Counted from the stretch's first letter, positions 1-7,424 are shown. The stretch: DNA of 9,900 bases from Coriobacteriaceae bacterium (GCA_004555335.1 SFII01000044.1:1-9900), one strand, 5' to 3'. Program-made: numbers and translations. The notes: generated by a model from the letters alone, not told the origin.

Positions 1-1523
1 GCTCCCCCTTGGCCTTTGCTGCGAGGAATTGCCGAGTCGATGGAGATGGCATGGCCTTCGATGTGGCCCAGGCGGCAGACGGGGTTCCCGCCGAGGTGGC
101 CATCGATGCTCCCGAACCGAAGATTATCGCGCATATCGAGGCGGATTATTCCGGTGCGTACATGGTCTACAACCTGCTCACCGTATACACGGCGGCGCAT
201 CTGATGGGTGCTCCGAACGATAAGGTCATCCAGGCGATGCGCGATTTCGACCCCCGCAACGGACGCCTGCAGACCCTGCAGGTGCGCGGCCGCGAAGTGA
301 TGCTCAATCTGGCGAAGAACCCCACCGGCTTCAATCAGAACCTCGACCTGGTCGCCAAGGCGAAGGGCCGCAGGGTCGCCGCCTTCTTCGTGAACGACAT
401 GGAAGGCGACGGCCGCGATGTCAGCTGGCTGTGGGATATCGATTTCGAGAGCCTGGCTGCAGACGAGGACCTGATCGTGTTCGTGGGCGGCATGAGGGCG
501 AACGACCTGCAGGTGCGCATGAAGTACGCCGGCGTGAATGCGCGGATCATCGCGAATTCCGATGAGGCGATGGCGTATATGGCCAAGCTGCCCGCCGACT
601 TCAGGCTGTTCATGATCGCCAACTACACTGCGCTCCCGCCCATCCACGAGCGCATGACCCAAATCGCCGCCGAGGCTAATCCCGTTGCGGCCATCCCCCA
701 GGACGTGAAGGCGGCGGAAGAATTCGCCCGCGAGCTTGCGAAGCGAGTCGAGCCCCGGGCGGAATGCAGCATCCCCGCCTTCGGAGAGCGCCCTTTGCGC
801 ATCGGCTTCGCCCTGCCCCAGCTTCTGAACCTGTGCGGTGACAGCGGCAATGCCAAGGTGCTTGCCCAACGCTGTGCATGGAGGGGCATCCCGGTCGAGA
901 TGGTCGAATACGGCAACGAAGGCGATTGCGACCTGGATTCCATCGATATCCTGGTGGTCGCCGGCGGTCCCGAGCGCGAGCAGATCATGGCCTGCGATGC
1001 GCTTTCGGCACGTGCCGGAGAGCTTTCCCGTTATGTCGAGGCCGGCGGCGCCATGCTCGCGGTCGGCGGCGGCTTGCAGATCCTGGGACAGCGCTGGAAG
1101 ACGAGCGAGGGCATCATGGACGGCGTGGGGCTGCTGGGTATCGAGGAAGATGCTTCTTGCAAAGGTTCCAGGCTGATCGGCGACGTGGTGGCCCAATCCC
1201 AGCTGGCAAAGCATCCCATCGTGGCCTTCCGCAACGATTCCGGCTGCATCAGGCCCGTGGGCGATGTATCCAGGATGTGCACGATCTCCGTCGGGCCCGG
1301 CGCCCACGACGGCATGCGCGGTGCCGATGGCCTTGTCTGCCGCTCCGTATTGGGTACCAGCATGCACGGTCCCCTGCTGCCGAAGAACCCCGAACTGGCA
1401 GACTGGCTGATCGCGCGCGCCATCGAACGCAGGATTGGCGGGAAGTGCCGTCTTGAAGCCCTGGACGACACCGAGGAACTGCAGGCGAATGCCTTCATCT
1501 TCAAGCGCTTGAGTGGGAAATAG
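1..1523 (+). CDS. MurT-GatD fusion (lipid II isoglutaminyl synthase), 5'-truncated by the window edge
   Basis: The frame is already open at the window edge (first full codon at 3), so the N-terminal ATP-binding half of MurT lies upstream. Residue numbers count the TTG at 9 as 1. Residues about 45-245 match the MurT C-terminal region: a YNLL-type segment after DYSGAYM, KNPTGFNQ (103-110) and GDGRDVSWLWD (133-143). Residues about 262-475 match the GatD class I glutamine amidotransferase, with LLNLCGDSGN and GTSMHGPLLPKNPELADWL (449-467). The known enzyme uses ATP and glutamine to amidate the D-Glu of lipid II on the inner membrane face; MurT and GatD are normally separate, adjacent genes. Here no stop separates them. 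The family catalytic triad is a MurT Asp with a GatD Cys and His: Asp137 and His453 are present, but the nucleophile-elbow Cys is Gly353 (AVGGGLQ; codon 1065-1067). Glutaminase activity is therefore doubtful. The domain assignment is firm; activity is uncertain. Confidence 0.88.
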   Translation, partial: SPLAFAARNCRVDGDGMAFDVAQAADGVPAEVAIDAPEPKIIAHIEADYSGAYMVYNLLTVYTAAHLMGAPNDKVIQAMRDFDPRNGRLQTLQVRGREVMLNLAKNPTGFNQNLDLVAKAKGRRVAAFFVNDMEGDGRDVSWLWDIDFESLAADEDLIVFVGGMRANDLQVRMKYAGVNARIIANSDEAMAYMAKLPADFRLFMIANYTALPPIHERMTQIAAEANPVAAIPQDVKAAEEFARELAKRVEPRAECSIPAFGERPLRIGFALPQLLNLCGDSGNAKVLAQRCAWRGIPVEMVEYGNEGDCDLDSIDILVVAGGPEREQIMACDALSARAGELSRYVEAGGAMLAVGGGLQILGQRWKTSEGIMDGVGLLGIEEDASCKGSRLIGDVVAQSQLAKHPIVAFRNDSGCIRPVGDVSRMCTISVGPGAHDGMRGADGLVCRSVLGTSMHGPLLPKNPELADWLIARAIERRIGGKCRLEALDDTEELQANAFIFKRLSGK

Positions 1524-1587
1524 CCGGGATTTCGTTCCGATAGTGTGGTTTTTTATCCCTCTGGGGCAGTAGTTTCGCCTTCGGTTC

Positions 1588-1617
1588 TTGCATTTTCGAA
1601 TAGGCAGCTTTCAGAAT
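1588..1617 (+). promoter_or_regulatory. weak candidate promoter for the LCP gene
   Basis: TTGCAT (1588-1593) and CAGAAT (1612-1617) are 18 bases apart, matching sigma-70 consensus at 3/6 and 4/6 positions. If used, transcription would begin almost at the ATG at 1625. No Shine-Dalgarno sequence precedes that ATG, which would fit a leaderless message. The match is poor and may be chance. The 101-base gap after the MurT-GatD gene holds no convincing terminator, so read-through from upstream is equally possible. Confidence 0.2.
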
Positions 1618-1624
1618 AACTCGC

Positions 1625-3400
1625 ATGGCTACTAGAAAACGAAACCAAAACAAGGCACCGGCCGACCGCGAGTTCTATGATGACGCTTCGTATTACCGCC
1701 GCCGCGAGTACAGCGAAGGCGATGCGTACGGCTTCGATCGGCATGGGGACTCGGGTCGTTCGGCTGCTCGGGGCGCGAATCAGTACAGCCGCTACAATGC
1801 GGATGCCTATGCGTCCCGCTTCGACCCCACTGTGAACGAAGACCCCCAGCCGCGTTCTTTCCGACGCGGGTCGTCCGGGCGCAACGCGAGCGGCAGGAGG
1901 GCTGATGAGGGAGCCCGCGGCTACGCAGCATCATCTGGCGAATATTACGAGGATGGCTGCCAGGGTTATGCCCGTGATTCCTACGGACAGCGTGCCTCCC
2001 GCTATTCGGCTCGCCGTAAGCGCAGAGCGCGCATCAAGATCGCGCTCATCGTGCTCGCGCTCATCTTGGTTGCGGGTGCCGGTTCCGCCTTCGCATACAT
2101 CAAGGCGATCGACAAGAACCTTTCCGAGGGCCTTGACCCCCAGTTGAAGAACGTGCTCGTGAGCACGAACATGAAGAAGGAGCCCTTCTACATGCTCCTT
2201 CTGGGAACCGATGCCTCGCTTGAGAGGAAGAATGACGAAACCTATGCGGAGGTATTCCGCACCGATACTATCCTGCTCACCAGGATCGATCCGGTCGAGC
2301 AGAAGGTGACCTTGGTTTCCATGCCCCGAGACACCATGATCGATATGGGCGAGAATGGCACCCAGAAGCTGAACGCGGCCTATGCCATCGGCGGCGCGAG
2401 CGCGGCGGTCACGGAGGTGTCCGACCTCTCCGGCGTGGGTATCTCGCATTTCTGTTTGATCGACATGGACGGCCTGACTTCCGTGGTCGATGCCCTGGGT
2501 GGCATCGAGGTTGACGTCCCCATGGAAATCGACGATGAGGACGCAGGCGGGCATCTGGATGCCGGCTTGCAGACGCTCAATGGCGAGCAGGCGCTGATCC
2601 TGTGCCGGTCGCGCAATGCCTTCGAGGAATACGGTGCCGGAGACCTGTATCGCGCGGCGAACCAGCGCCTGGTGCTGCAAGCCATCGCCAGCAAGATCCT
2701 TTCCTCCAATCCGGCCACCATCGCGAAATCCGTGACGGCGATTTCCGAATTCGTGAGCACTGACCTTTCCGTGGGCCAGATCATCAGCCTTGCCGAATGC
2801 TTCCGGGGCATCGATGTCCAGGAGTCCATCTATACCGCATCCATGCCCACGCATTCCGAATACACCGATGACCTGTGGTACGAGGTTGTGGACGAGAAGG
2901 CCTGGAAGGCCATGATGGACCGCGTCGACAGCGGCCTGCCCCCTTCCGAGGAATCCGTGGTCGATGAGCGCGCCGGCGTGACCCTGGCGAATTCCGGCGA
3001 TGGGGTTTCCGGGGGATCCTCGCAGTCCGATTCGTCCGACGGCTCCCAGCCCGAGGGTGCAACCGCCCGAGGTGGAAGCGTGTGCGTGCGCAATGGCACC
3101 GATGTGACGGGTGCGGGCAGTGCTGCGATGTCCGTTCTCGAAGAAGAGGGATTCACCGTCTTGGATGCGGCCGATGCCGATGCCACCGACTACCTGACGA
3201 CGCTCGTCGTCTACGACGATGAATCCTTCGCCGCGCAGGCCCAGGAGCTTGCAGATCTGCTGGGCGATTCGGCGGAAGCGGTGCAGAACGACGGCACCTA
3301 TACCCTCAAGGGGGACATCCTCGTGGTGGTGGGCGCCGATCTGGCAGAAGACATCGCCGCTCGCGGTTATGCCCTGGAATCCGGGGTTGCAGCAGAATAG
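1625..3400 (+). CDS. LytR-CpsA-Psr (LCP) family cell-wall glycopolymer transferase with LytR_C domain
   Basis: LCP enzymes transfer glycopolymers such as teichoic acids or capsule from lipid carriers to peptidoglycan outside the membrane. The 591-residue product has four parts. Residues 1-136 are a hydrophilic, probably disordered cytoplasmic tail with 14 Tyr and many Arg, ending in RRKRRAR. Residues about 137-159 are one membrane helix. Residues about 187-360 form the LCP domain: LLLGTDA (191-197), FRTDTILLTRID (Arg212, Asp214), SMPRDT (Arg235, Asp236), KLNAAYAIGG, DALGGIEVDVP, and CRSR (Arg328, Arg330) followed by DLYRAANQR, where the family binds the phosphate head group. A Ser/Gly-rich linker (about 455-482) leads to a LytR_C-type domain (about 484-575). 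The ATG is fixed by an in-frame stop at 1601-1603; no ribosome-binding site is visible. The N-terminal tail is much longer than in typical LCP proteins. The family is certain; the attached polymer is unknown. Confidence 0.93.
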   Translation: MATRKRNQNKAPADREFYDDASYYRRREYSEGDAYGFDRHGDSGRSAARGANQYSRYNADAYASRFDPTVNEDPQPRSFRRGSSGRNASGRRADEGARGYAASSGEYYEDGCQGYARDSYGQRASRYSARRKRRARIKIALIVLALILVAGAGSAFAYIKAIDKNLSEGLDPQLKNVLVSTNMKKEPFYMLLLGTDASLERKNDETYAEVFRTDTILLTRIDPVEQKVTLVSMPRDTMIDMGENGTQKLNAAYAIGGASAAVTEVSDLSGVGISHFCLIDMDGLTSVVDALGGIEVDVPMEIDDEDAGGHLDAGLQTLNGEQALILCRSRNAFEEYGAGDLYRAANQRLVLQAIASKILSSNPATIAKSVTAISEFVSTDLSVGQIISLAECFRGIDVQESIYTASMPTHSEYTDDLWYEVVDEKAWKAMMDRVDSGLPPSEESVVDERAGVTLANSGDGVSGGSSQSDSSDGSQPEGATARGGSVCVRNGTDVTGAGSAAMSVLEEEGFTVLDAADADATDYLTTLVVYDDESFAAQAQELADLLGDSAEAVQNDGTYTLKGDILVVVGADLAEDIAARGYALESGVAAE

Positions 3401-3439
3401 GCCGGCCCTTGCCGCAGCGGCGGGATACGGTGAGATGGG

Positions 3440-3473
3440 AAAACGGGTCGAACCGGCAGGCTCGACCCGTTTT
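3440..3473. terminator. bidirectional intrinsic terminator between convergent LCP and rlmH genes
   Basis: A perfect 12-bp inverted repeat (3440-3451 with 3462-3473) encloses a 10-base loop. The arms begin with AAAA and end with TTTT, so each strand reads a GC stem closing in a short T run. It lies 40 bases after the LCP stop and 140 bases after the rlmH stop, so it can serve both convergent units. Confidence 0.85.
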
Positions 3474-3613
3474 GACGTTATCGATCCCGATCCGCTTCGA
3501 ATCCGATGGGCGCTGCCGGGCAGCCCGGCGGCTATCTTCCCGCATGGCCCCTCATGCGCGATACACCCTCAAGCGGCACCGCGAAAGCCGAGGGCATCGG
3601 GCGTGTATGCCCG

Positions 3614-4066
3614 TTACTTGTGGTAGGGCTCGTTGCGGCTGATCTTGCAGGCGCGGTAGATCTGCTCGAGCAGCACCACGCGTGCCAGGTTATGGGGCAG
3701 GGTGATAGGTCCGAAGCTCATGCGCTCGGCTGCGCGCTCGCGCACCTCGCGCGTCACCCCATCGCTTCCGCCGATGATGAAGGCGATGTGCGATATCCCG
3801 CGCAGCGCCAGCCCGTCGAGCTTTTCGGCAAGTCCCTCGCTCGAGGTCTCCTTGCCGCGGATGTCGAGCAGGATGGCATGGCAGCCGCTGCCCGCTGCAT
3901 CGAGTGCCCCCATGATGAGCTCGGCTTCCTTCTGGGCGTTGCTGTCGGGAAGCTCCTTCACGGCGACGTTCGCATAGCCTCCCAGGCGTTTGAGGTATTC
4001 GCCGCAGGCATCCTTCCAGAAACGCTCCTTCAGCTTGCCTACGGCGATAACGGTGATCTTCAGCAT
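3614..4066 (-). CDS. rlmH: 23S rRNA (pseudouridine1915-N3)-methyltransferase RlmH
   Basis: RlmH is a SPOUT-class enzyme that methylates pseudouridine 1915 in helix 69 of 23S rRNA on assembled 70S ribosomes, using S-adenosylmethionine. The 150-residue product is close to the usual 155-160. It shows the family start (MLKITVIAVGKLKE), LDIRGKETSSEGLA (67-80), the SAM-binding glycine loop FIIGGSDG (96-103), and the signature C-terminus ITLPHNLARVVLLEQIYRA ending in PYHK. The start is the ATG at 4066-4064, which shares its A with the stop codon of the upstream MoaE-like gene (TAATG), indicating translational coupling. The frame stays open upstream to 4396, but that stretch overlaps the MoaE-like gene and does not look like RlmH. 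A 5-bp hairpin (CGGGC/GCCCG, 3598-3613) abuts the stop codon but has no T run; termination is more likely at 3440-3473. Confidence 0.97.
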   Translation of the reverse strand: MLKITVIAVGKLKERFWKDACGEYLKRLGGYANVAVKELPDSNAQKEAELIMGALDAAGSGCHAILLDIRGKETSSEGLAEKLDGLALRGISHIAFIIGGSDGVTREVRERAAERMSFGPITLPHNLARVVLLEQIYRACKISRNEPYHK

Positions 4067-4464
4067 TATTCCGCGTAGATTTCCTTCTCGATTACCAGTT
4101 CGTTCTTGATCTTGCCCACCAGGGCCTGCAGGGCGTCGACCACATGCGGGCGGATGTCTCCTCCGATGAGCACGTACATGAGCGAATCCCCCACCGAAAG
4201 CACGCCCTCGTTCAGCCAGGTGCGCACGTAGTAGATGCCGTCCATGGCAAGCGCTTCCCTTTCGGCTTGCGCAAGCCCCGCCGCATCGTATGAGAATTCG
4301 ATCCCGGCAACCTGCGGCAGGCCGGCGGTACCTTCGCGCACCTGCGCCTTGGGCGTGATGCGCACCACTCCGTTGTGGGTGAGGAACATGCCGCACTGGG
4401 CGGAGACGGGATCCGACTTAGCTTCCTTCAACCAGGCATCCAGGGAAGGTTCGGTCTTGGCCAT
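4066..4464 (-). CDS. MoaE-like protein (molybdopterin synthase catalytic subunit family)
   Basis: MoaE, with thiocarboxylated MoaD, converts precursor Z (cPMP) to molybdopterin. The 132-residue product keeps the family's skeleton: HNGVVR (30-35, matching the GxVR Arg), a GMEFSYD-like strand (GIEFSYD), GVLSVGD (about 87-93), GGDIRPH with Arg105, and two lysines seven apart (Lys120, Lys127), the spacing of the catalytic pair in E. coli MoaE (119, 126). The family HR pair in the HRxGxL stretch is LN here, and the His of the later HR pair is Ile, so it is a diverged member; no moaD or other moa gene is in the window. The start is the ATG at 4464-4462, because AAAGGAGG sits four bases upstream (4469-4476); an upstream ATG at 4488 would leave that site inside the gene. 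It is the first gene of a two-gene unit with rlmH. The family is likely; the catalytic role is less sure. Confidence 0.82.
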   Translation of the reverse strand: MAKTEPSLDAWLKEAKSDPVSAQCGMFLTHNGVVRITPKAQVREGTAGLPQVAGIEFSYDAAGLAQAEREALAMDGIYYVRTWLNEGVLSVGDSLMYVLIGGDIRPHVVDALQALVGKIKNELVIEKEIYAE

Positions 4465-4596
4465 TCGGCCTCCTTTCGCCTTTTTCAACCCGCATATGGT
4501 AGCACCGGGCCATCCGTTCGCCCCGCCTGCTGGCCGTCAAGGTTACAAGCGCAGAAAATACCGCCTTGAAGGGAAAGGGGCTTTTGCCCTGTTGGG

Positions 4597-4602
4597 TACA
4601 AT
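4597..4602 (+). promoter_or_regulatory. possible -10 element upstream of lysA
   Basis: TACAAT matches the sigma-70 -10 consensus at 5/6 positions and lies 69 bases before the lysA ATG, within the 206-base divergent gap between the MoaE-like gene and lysA. No -35 element stands at 16-18 bases; the nearest, TTGAAG at 4566-4571, is 25 bases away. It is a candidate only. I found no convincing promoter for the minus-strand unit in this gap. Confidence 0.3.
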
Positions 4603-4626
4603 GTGACGGTTGAGGAAATGGGACGG

Positions 4627-4649
4627 GTCCGTGCGATCGACGCACGGGC
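4627..4649 (+). promoter_or_regulatory. stem-loop in the lysA 5' leader
   Basis: A 9-bp stem (4627-4635 with 4641-4649, one G-U pair) closes a five-base loop, ATCGA. It lies just after the candidate -10 element and ends eight bases before the lysA ribosome-binding site GAGAGGA (4658-4664). There is no following T run, so it is not an intrinsic terminator. It could affect mRNA stability or translation start, or be a symmetric protein-binding site. It does not resemble the lysine (L-box) riboswitch, which needs far more sequence. Confidence 0.4.
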
Positions 4650-4670
4650 ATCGAATAGAGAGGAACTGCC

Positions 4671-6029
4671 ATGGCTTTGCCAGCACCCAACAAGGACGCG
4701 GTTGCCGATAACCGCACGACTATGGAATTGGGCAAGGTCCTGCCCAAGACCGCGAACGTCATCGACGGCCATTTGTTCGTGGGCGGCGTCGACATGGTAG
4801 AGCTTGCCCGTACCCAGGGAACCGCCATGTATGTCTACGACGAGGAAGACCTGCGCGACCGTATGCGCCAGTACCGCACCGCCTTCGATAAGCGCTGCGA
4901 GAATGCGGGCGTGGCATACGCGAGCAAGGCCTTCCTGAACAAGGCCATGGCGCGCATCGCCAAGGAAGAGGGCATGCACCTTGACGTTTCCGGCGGCGGC
5001 GAGCTGGCCATCGCCCTGGCGGCGGGCTTCCCCGCCGATCGCATCGTGGTGCATGGCAACAGCAAGACCGAGCTCGAGCTGACCGAGGCCATCCAGGCGG
5101 GTGCGGGCCGTATCGTGGTCGACAGCATCACCGAGCTGGAGCGTATCAGCCGCATCGCCGGCGAGTTGGGCAAGGTGCAGGATGTGTTCCTGCGCATCAC
5201 TCCCGGCGTCGAGGCGGATACCCACGATTACATCAAGACCGGTTGCGAGGACAGCAAGTTCGGCTTCACCATGCGCGATGACTTCGCTTTCGAAAGCGTG
5301 CTCGCGGCTATTTCCGCCGAGAACGTGCGCCTGGCGGGCCTGCATATGCATATCGGCTCGCAGATCCTGAAGCTCGAGCCCTTCGCGGAGGCGATCGATG
5401 TGATGATCGAGCTGTTCGCCCGCGTGAAGGAGGCCTGCGGTTACGAAATCGACGAGCTGGACGTGGGCGGCGGCCCTGGCGTGGCATATCAGGCCGAAGA
5501 CGTGCCCGCGGTCATCGATGAATTTGCCAGAATCGTAACCGATGCGCTCAATGCTTCCTGCGAGAAGTATGGTGTAGCGGTACCCCGTGTCCTGTGCGAG
5601 CCCGGCCGCAGCATTGTCGCAACCCCCGGAATCACCCTGTACACGGTGGGAACCATCAAGAATCTGCCAGGAATCCGTAAATTCGTTGCTGTTGACGGCG
5701 GCATGTCCGACAACATCCGCACCGCCCTGTATCATGCTTCTTACGAGGCGACCGTCGCCAACAAGGCGGATCAGCCCCGTACCCAGATCGTGACCATCGT
5801 GGGAAAGCATTGCGAAAGCGGAGACGCCGTGGTTCTGGACGGTTCCCTGCAGGAAGCCCAGCCGGGCGACGTCGTCTGCGTGTTCGGCACCGGCGCATAC
5901 TGCCACAGCATGTCGAGCAACTACAACGGCAATGTGCGTCCCGCCGTGGTCTTCGTGAAAGACGGCCAGGCCCGCGTCGTGTCCCGTAGGCAGACCTACG
6001 CCGACCTGATGGCCTGCGACGTCGACTAG
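4671..6029 (+). CDS. lysA: diaminopimelate decarboxylase LysA
   Basis: This PLP enzyme decarboxylates meso-diaminopimelate to L-lysine, the last step of lysine synthesis, in the cytoplasm. The 452-residue product has the alanine-racemase-like fold III TIM barrel followed by a beta domain. Visible motifs are YASKAFLNKA (83-92, with the PLP Schiff-base Lys86), HMHIGSQ (225-231), DVGGGPG (264-270, PLP phosphate loop), CEPGRS (309-314), GKHCESGD (378-385, the active-site Cys contributed across the dimer) and GAYCHSMSSNYN (408-419). The length is slightly above the usual 415-440 because of about 25 extra N-terminal residues. The ATG at 4671 has GAGAGGA six bases upstream. It is divergent from the MoaE-like gene and probably leads an operon with hom (66 bases downstream). 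All key residues are intact. Confidence 0.97.
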   Translation: MALPAPNKDAVADNRTTMELGKVLPKTANVIDGHLFVGGVDMVELARTQGTAMYVYDEEDLRDRMRQYRTAFDKRCENAGVAYASKAFLNKAMARIAKEEGMHLDVSGGGELAIALAAGFPADRIVVHGNSKTELELTEAIQAGAGRIVVDSITELERISRIAGELGKVQDVFLRITPGVEADTHDYIKTGCEDSKFGFTMRDDFAFESVLAAISAENVRLAGLHMHIGSQILKLEPFAEAIDVMIELFARVKEACGYEIDELDVGGGPGVAYQAEDVPAVIDEFARIVTDALNASCEKYGVAVPRVLCEPGRSIVATPGITLYTVGTIKNLPGIRKFVAVDGGMSDNIRTALYHASYEATVANKADQPRTQIVTIVGKHCESGDAVVLDGSLQEAQPGDVVCVFGTGAYCHSMSSNYNGNVRPAVVFVKDGQARVVSRRQTYADLMACDVD

Positions 6030-6043
6030 AGGCAAGAGTCAAA

Positions 6044-6074
6044 ACGCGCTTCCGCTTTTCCGGTGGGGGCGCGT
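6044..6074 (+). other. intergenic inverted repeat between lysA and hom
   Basis: ACGCGC (6044-6049) and GCGCGT (6069-6074) can pair around a 19-base loop that contains a smaller CCG/CGG pairing. It fills much of the 66-base lysA-hom gap, upstream of the hom ribosome-binding site. No T run follows. It may be an RNA processing or stability element, or chance in high-GC sequence. Confidence 0.25.
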
Positions 6075-6095
6075 CGGGATAGAGAGGAAAAATGC

Positions 6096-7391
6096 ATGGC
6101 AGTGAAAATCGGCCTGATCGGCACCGGTACCGTCGGTGGCGGCTGCATCGAGATCATCCAGAAGCACAAGGAGGGCTTCAAGCGCCACTTCGGCATCGAC
6201 TTGGAGCTCGCCCAGGTATGCTCCCTGCAGCGTGAGCGCGCCGAAGAATACGGCGTTGCCGACATCTTCACCGACAATTTCCACGATGTGCTGGAAAACC
6301 CCGAGATCGACGTGGTCGTGGAAGTAATCGGCGGAACCACCTTCGCCCGCACTGTTGTGACCGAGGCCCTGAAGGCCGGCAAGCACGTGGTCACTGCCAA
6401 CAAGGCCCTCATGGCCACCTATGGCGAGGAAATCATGAAGCTCGCCGCCGAAAACGAGCGCGAGATCGCGTTCGAGGCGAGCGTGGGCGGCGGCATCCCC
6501 ATCATCGGCCCCCTGAAGCATTCCCTGATCGCCAACGAGATCAGCAGCGTCATCGGTATCGTCAACGGCACCACCAACTACATGCTCACCCGCATGGGCG
6601 AAGACGGCCTGACCTACGATGACGCCCTGGCAGAGGCCCAGGCGAAGGGCTTCGCCGAAGCCGACCCCACTGCTGACGTGGACGGTCTGGACGCTGCCGC
6701 GAAGATCGCCATTCTCAGCTCCATCGCATTCAATTCCCGCGTCACCATGGCAGACGTGCATACCGAGGGCATCCGCAGCCTTTCCCCCGTCGACCTGGCA
6801 ACCGCCCAGGAAATGGGCTACTGCGTGAAGCTGCTGGCCATCGGCAACCGCACCGATGCTGGCATCGACGTGCGCGTCCATCCTGCGATGCTGCCCCTGG
6901 ACCATCCGCTGGCAACCGTCAACGGCGTCTTCAACGCCATCTATGCGGTCGGCGACTTCGTGGGCGAGACCATGTTCTTCGGCGAGGGTGCCGGCGCCGG
7001 CGCCGCTGCGAGCGCTGTTATGGGCGACGTCCTGGAAGTGGTCCGCCACGTCCAGGCGGGCATCAAGCCCCTGGTGGGATGCACCTGCACTGACAACCTG
7101 CCTTTCATGAAGATCGAAGACACCGTCCAGCGCTACTACCTGCGCTGCAAGGTCGTGGACAGGCCCGGCATCCTGGCCAAGATGGCGAGCGCCTTCTCCA
7201 ACCACGGCGTGAGCGTGTACTCCATGATCCAGCGCGGTGCCGACGAGCAGGCGAACACCGCCGAGCTGGTCTACGTCACCCATTCCGCCAAGGATAGCGA
7301 GATCATGGCGGCGATCGCGGAGATGAAGGCCATGGACAACGTGCTGGCAGAAGGCGAAGAGCCTGCCGTCATCAGGCTTGCAGGAAAGTAA
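6096..7391 (+). CDS. hom: homoserine dehydrogenase
   Basis: The enzyme reduces aspartate-4-semialdehyde to homoserine with NAD(P)H, the branch point to threonine and methionine, in the cytoplasm. The 431-residue product has the usual three parts. An N-terminal Rossmann domain carries GTGTVGGG (9-16), VVEVIGG (74-80) and GKHVVTANKALMA (95-107). The central catalytic domain carries FEASVGGGIPII (126-137), NGTTNYML and GFAEADPTADVDGLDAAAK (185-203), with Asp199 and Lys203 at the family's conserved catalytic positions. A C-terminal ACT domain (about 347-425, YYLRCKVVDRPGILAKMASAF) is the usual site of threonine feedback. The ATG at 6096 has GAGAGG about eight bases upstream; a longer in-frame start at 6063 adds a non-homologous MGARRDREEKC and is rejected. 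It lies 66 bases after lysA and 33 before the zinc-ribbon gene. Confidence 0.97.
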   Translation: MAVKIGLIGTGTVGGGCIEIIQKHKEGFKRHFGIDLELAQVCSLQRERAEEYGVADIFTDNFHDVLENPEIDVVVEVIGGTTFARTVVTEALKAGKHVVTANKALMATYGEEIMKLAAENEREIAFEASVGGGIPIIGPLKHSLIANEISSVIGIVNGTTNYMLTRMGEDGLTYDDALAEAQAKGFAEADPTADVDGLDAAAKIAILSSIAFNSRVTMADVHTEGIRSLSPVDLATAQEMGYCVKLLAIGNRTDAGIDVRVHPAMLPLDHPLATVNGVFNAIYAVGDFVGETMFFGEGAGAGAAASAVMGDVLEVVRHVQAGIKPLVGCTCTDNLPFMKIEDTVQRYYLRCKVVDRPGILAKMASAFSNHGVSVYSMIQRGADEQANTAELVYVTHSAKDSEIMAAIAEMKAMDNVLAEGEEPAVIRLAGK

Positions 7392-7424
7392 GGAAAGCCG
7401 CTCTTTTCCGAATGGAGGACGACT

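Noticed and set aside
1525..1554. Possible terminator after the MurT-GatD gene (CGGGA/TTCCG stem and a T6 run at 1549-1554)
   Set aside because: The stem has only five pairs, one of them G-U, and the T run is ten bases away, so it does not fit an intrinsic terminator.
1931..2854. A 307-codon minus-strand open frame inside the LCP gene
   Set aside because: Antisense shadow of the LCP domain, no independent support.
3515..3529. GCCGGG/CCCGGC hairpin with a three-base loop in the LCP-rlmH gap
   Set aside because: No T run on either strand and such short GC hairpins are common at this base composition.
4067..4396. Longer upstream start for rlmH
   Set aside because: The extension overlaps the MoaE-like gene in another frame, and the RlmH family start lies at 4066.
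4485..6035. A 516-codon minus-strand open frame opposite lysA
   Set aside because: A shadow of lysA; no recognisable motifs, and its composition reflects GC-biased third positions.
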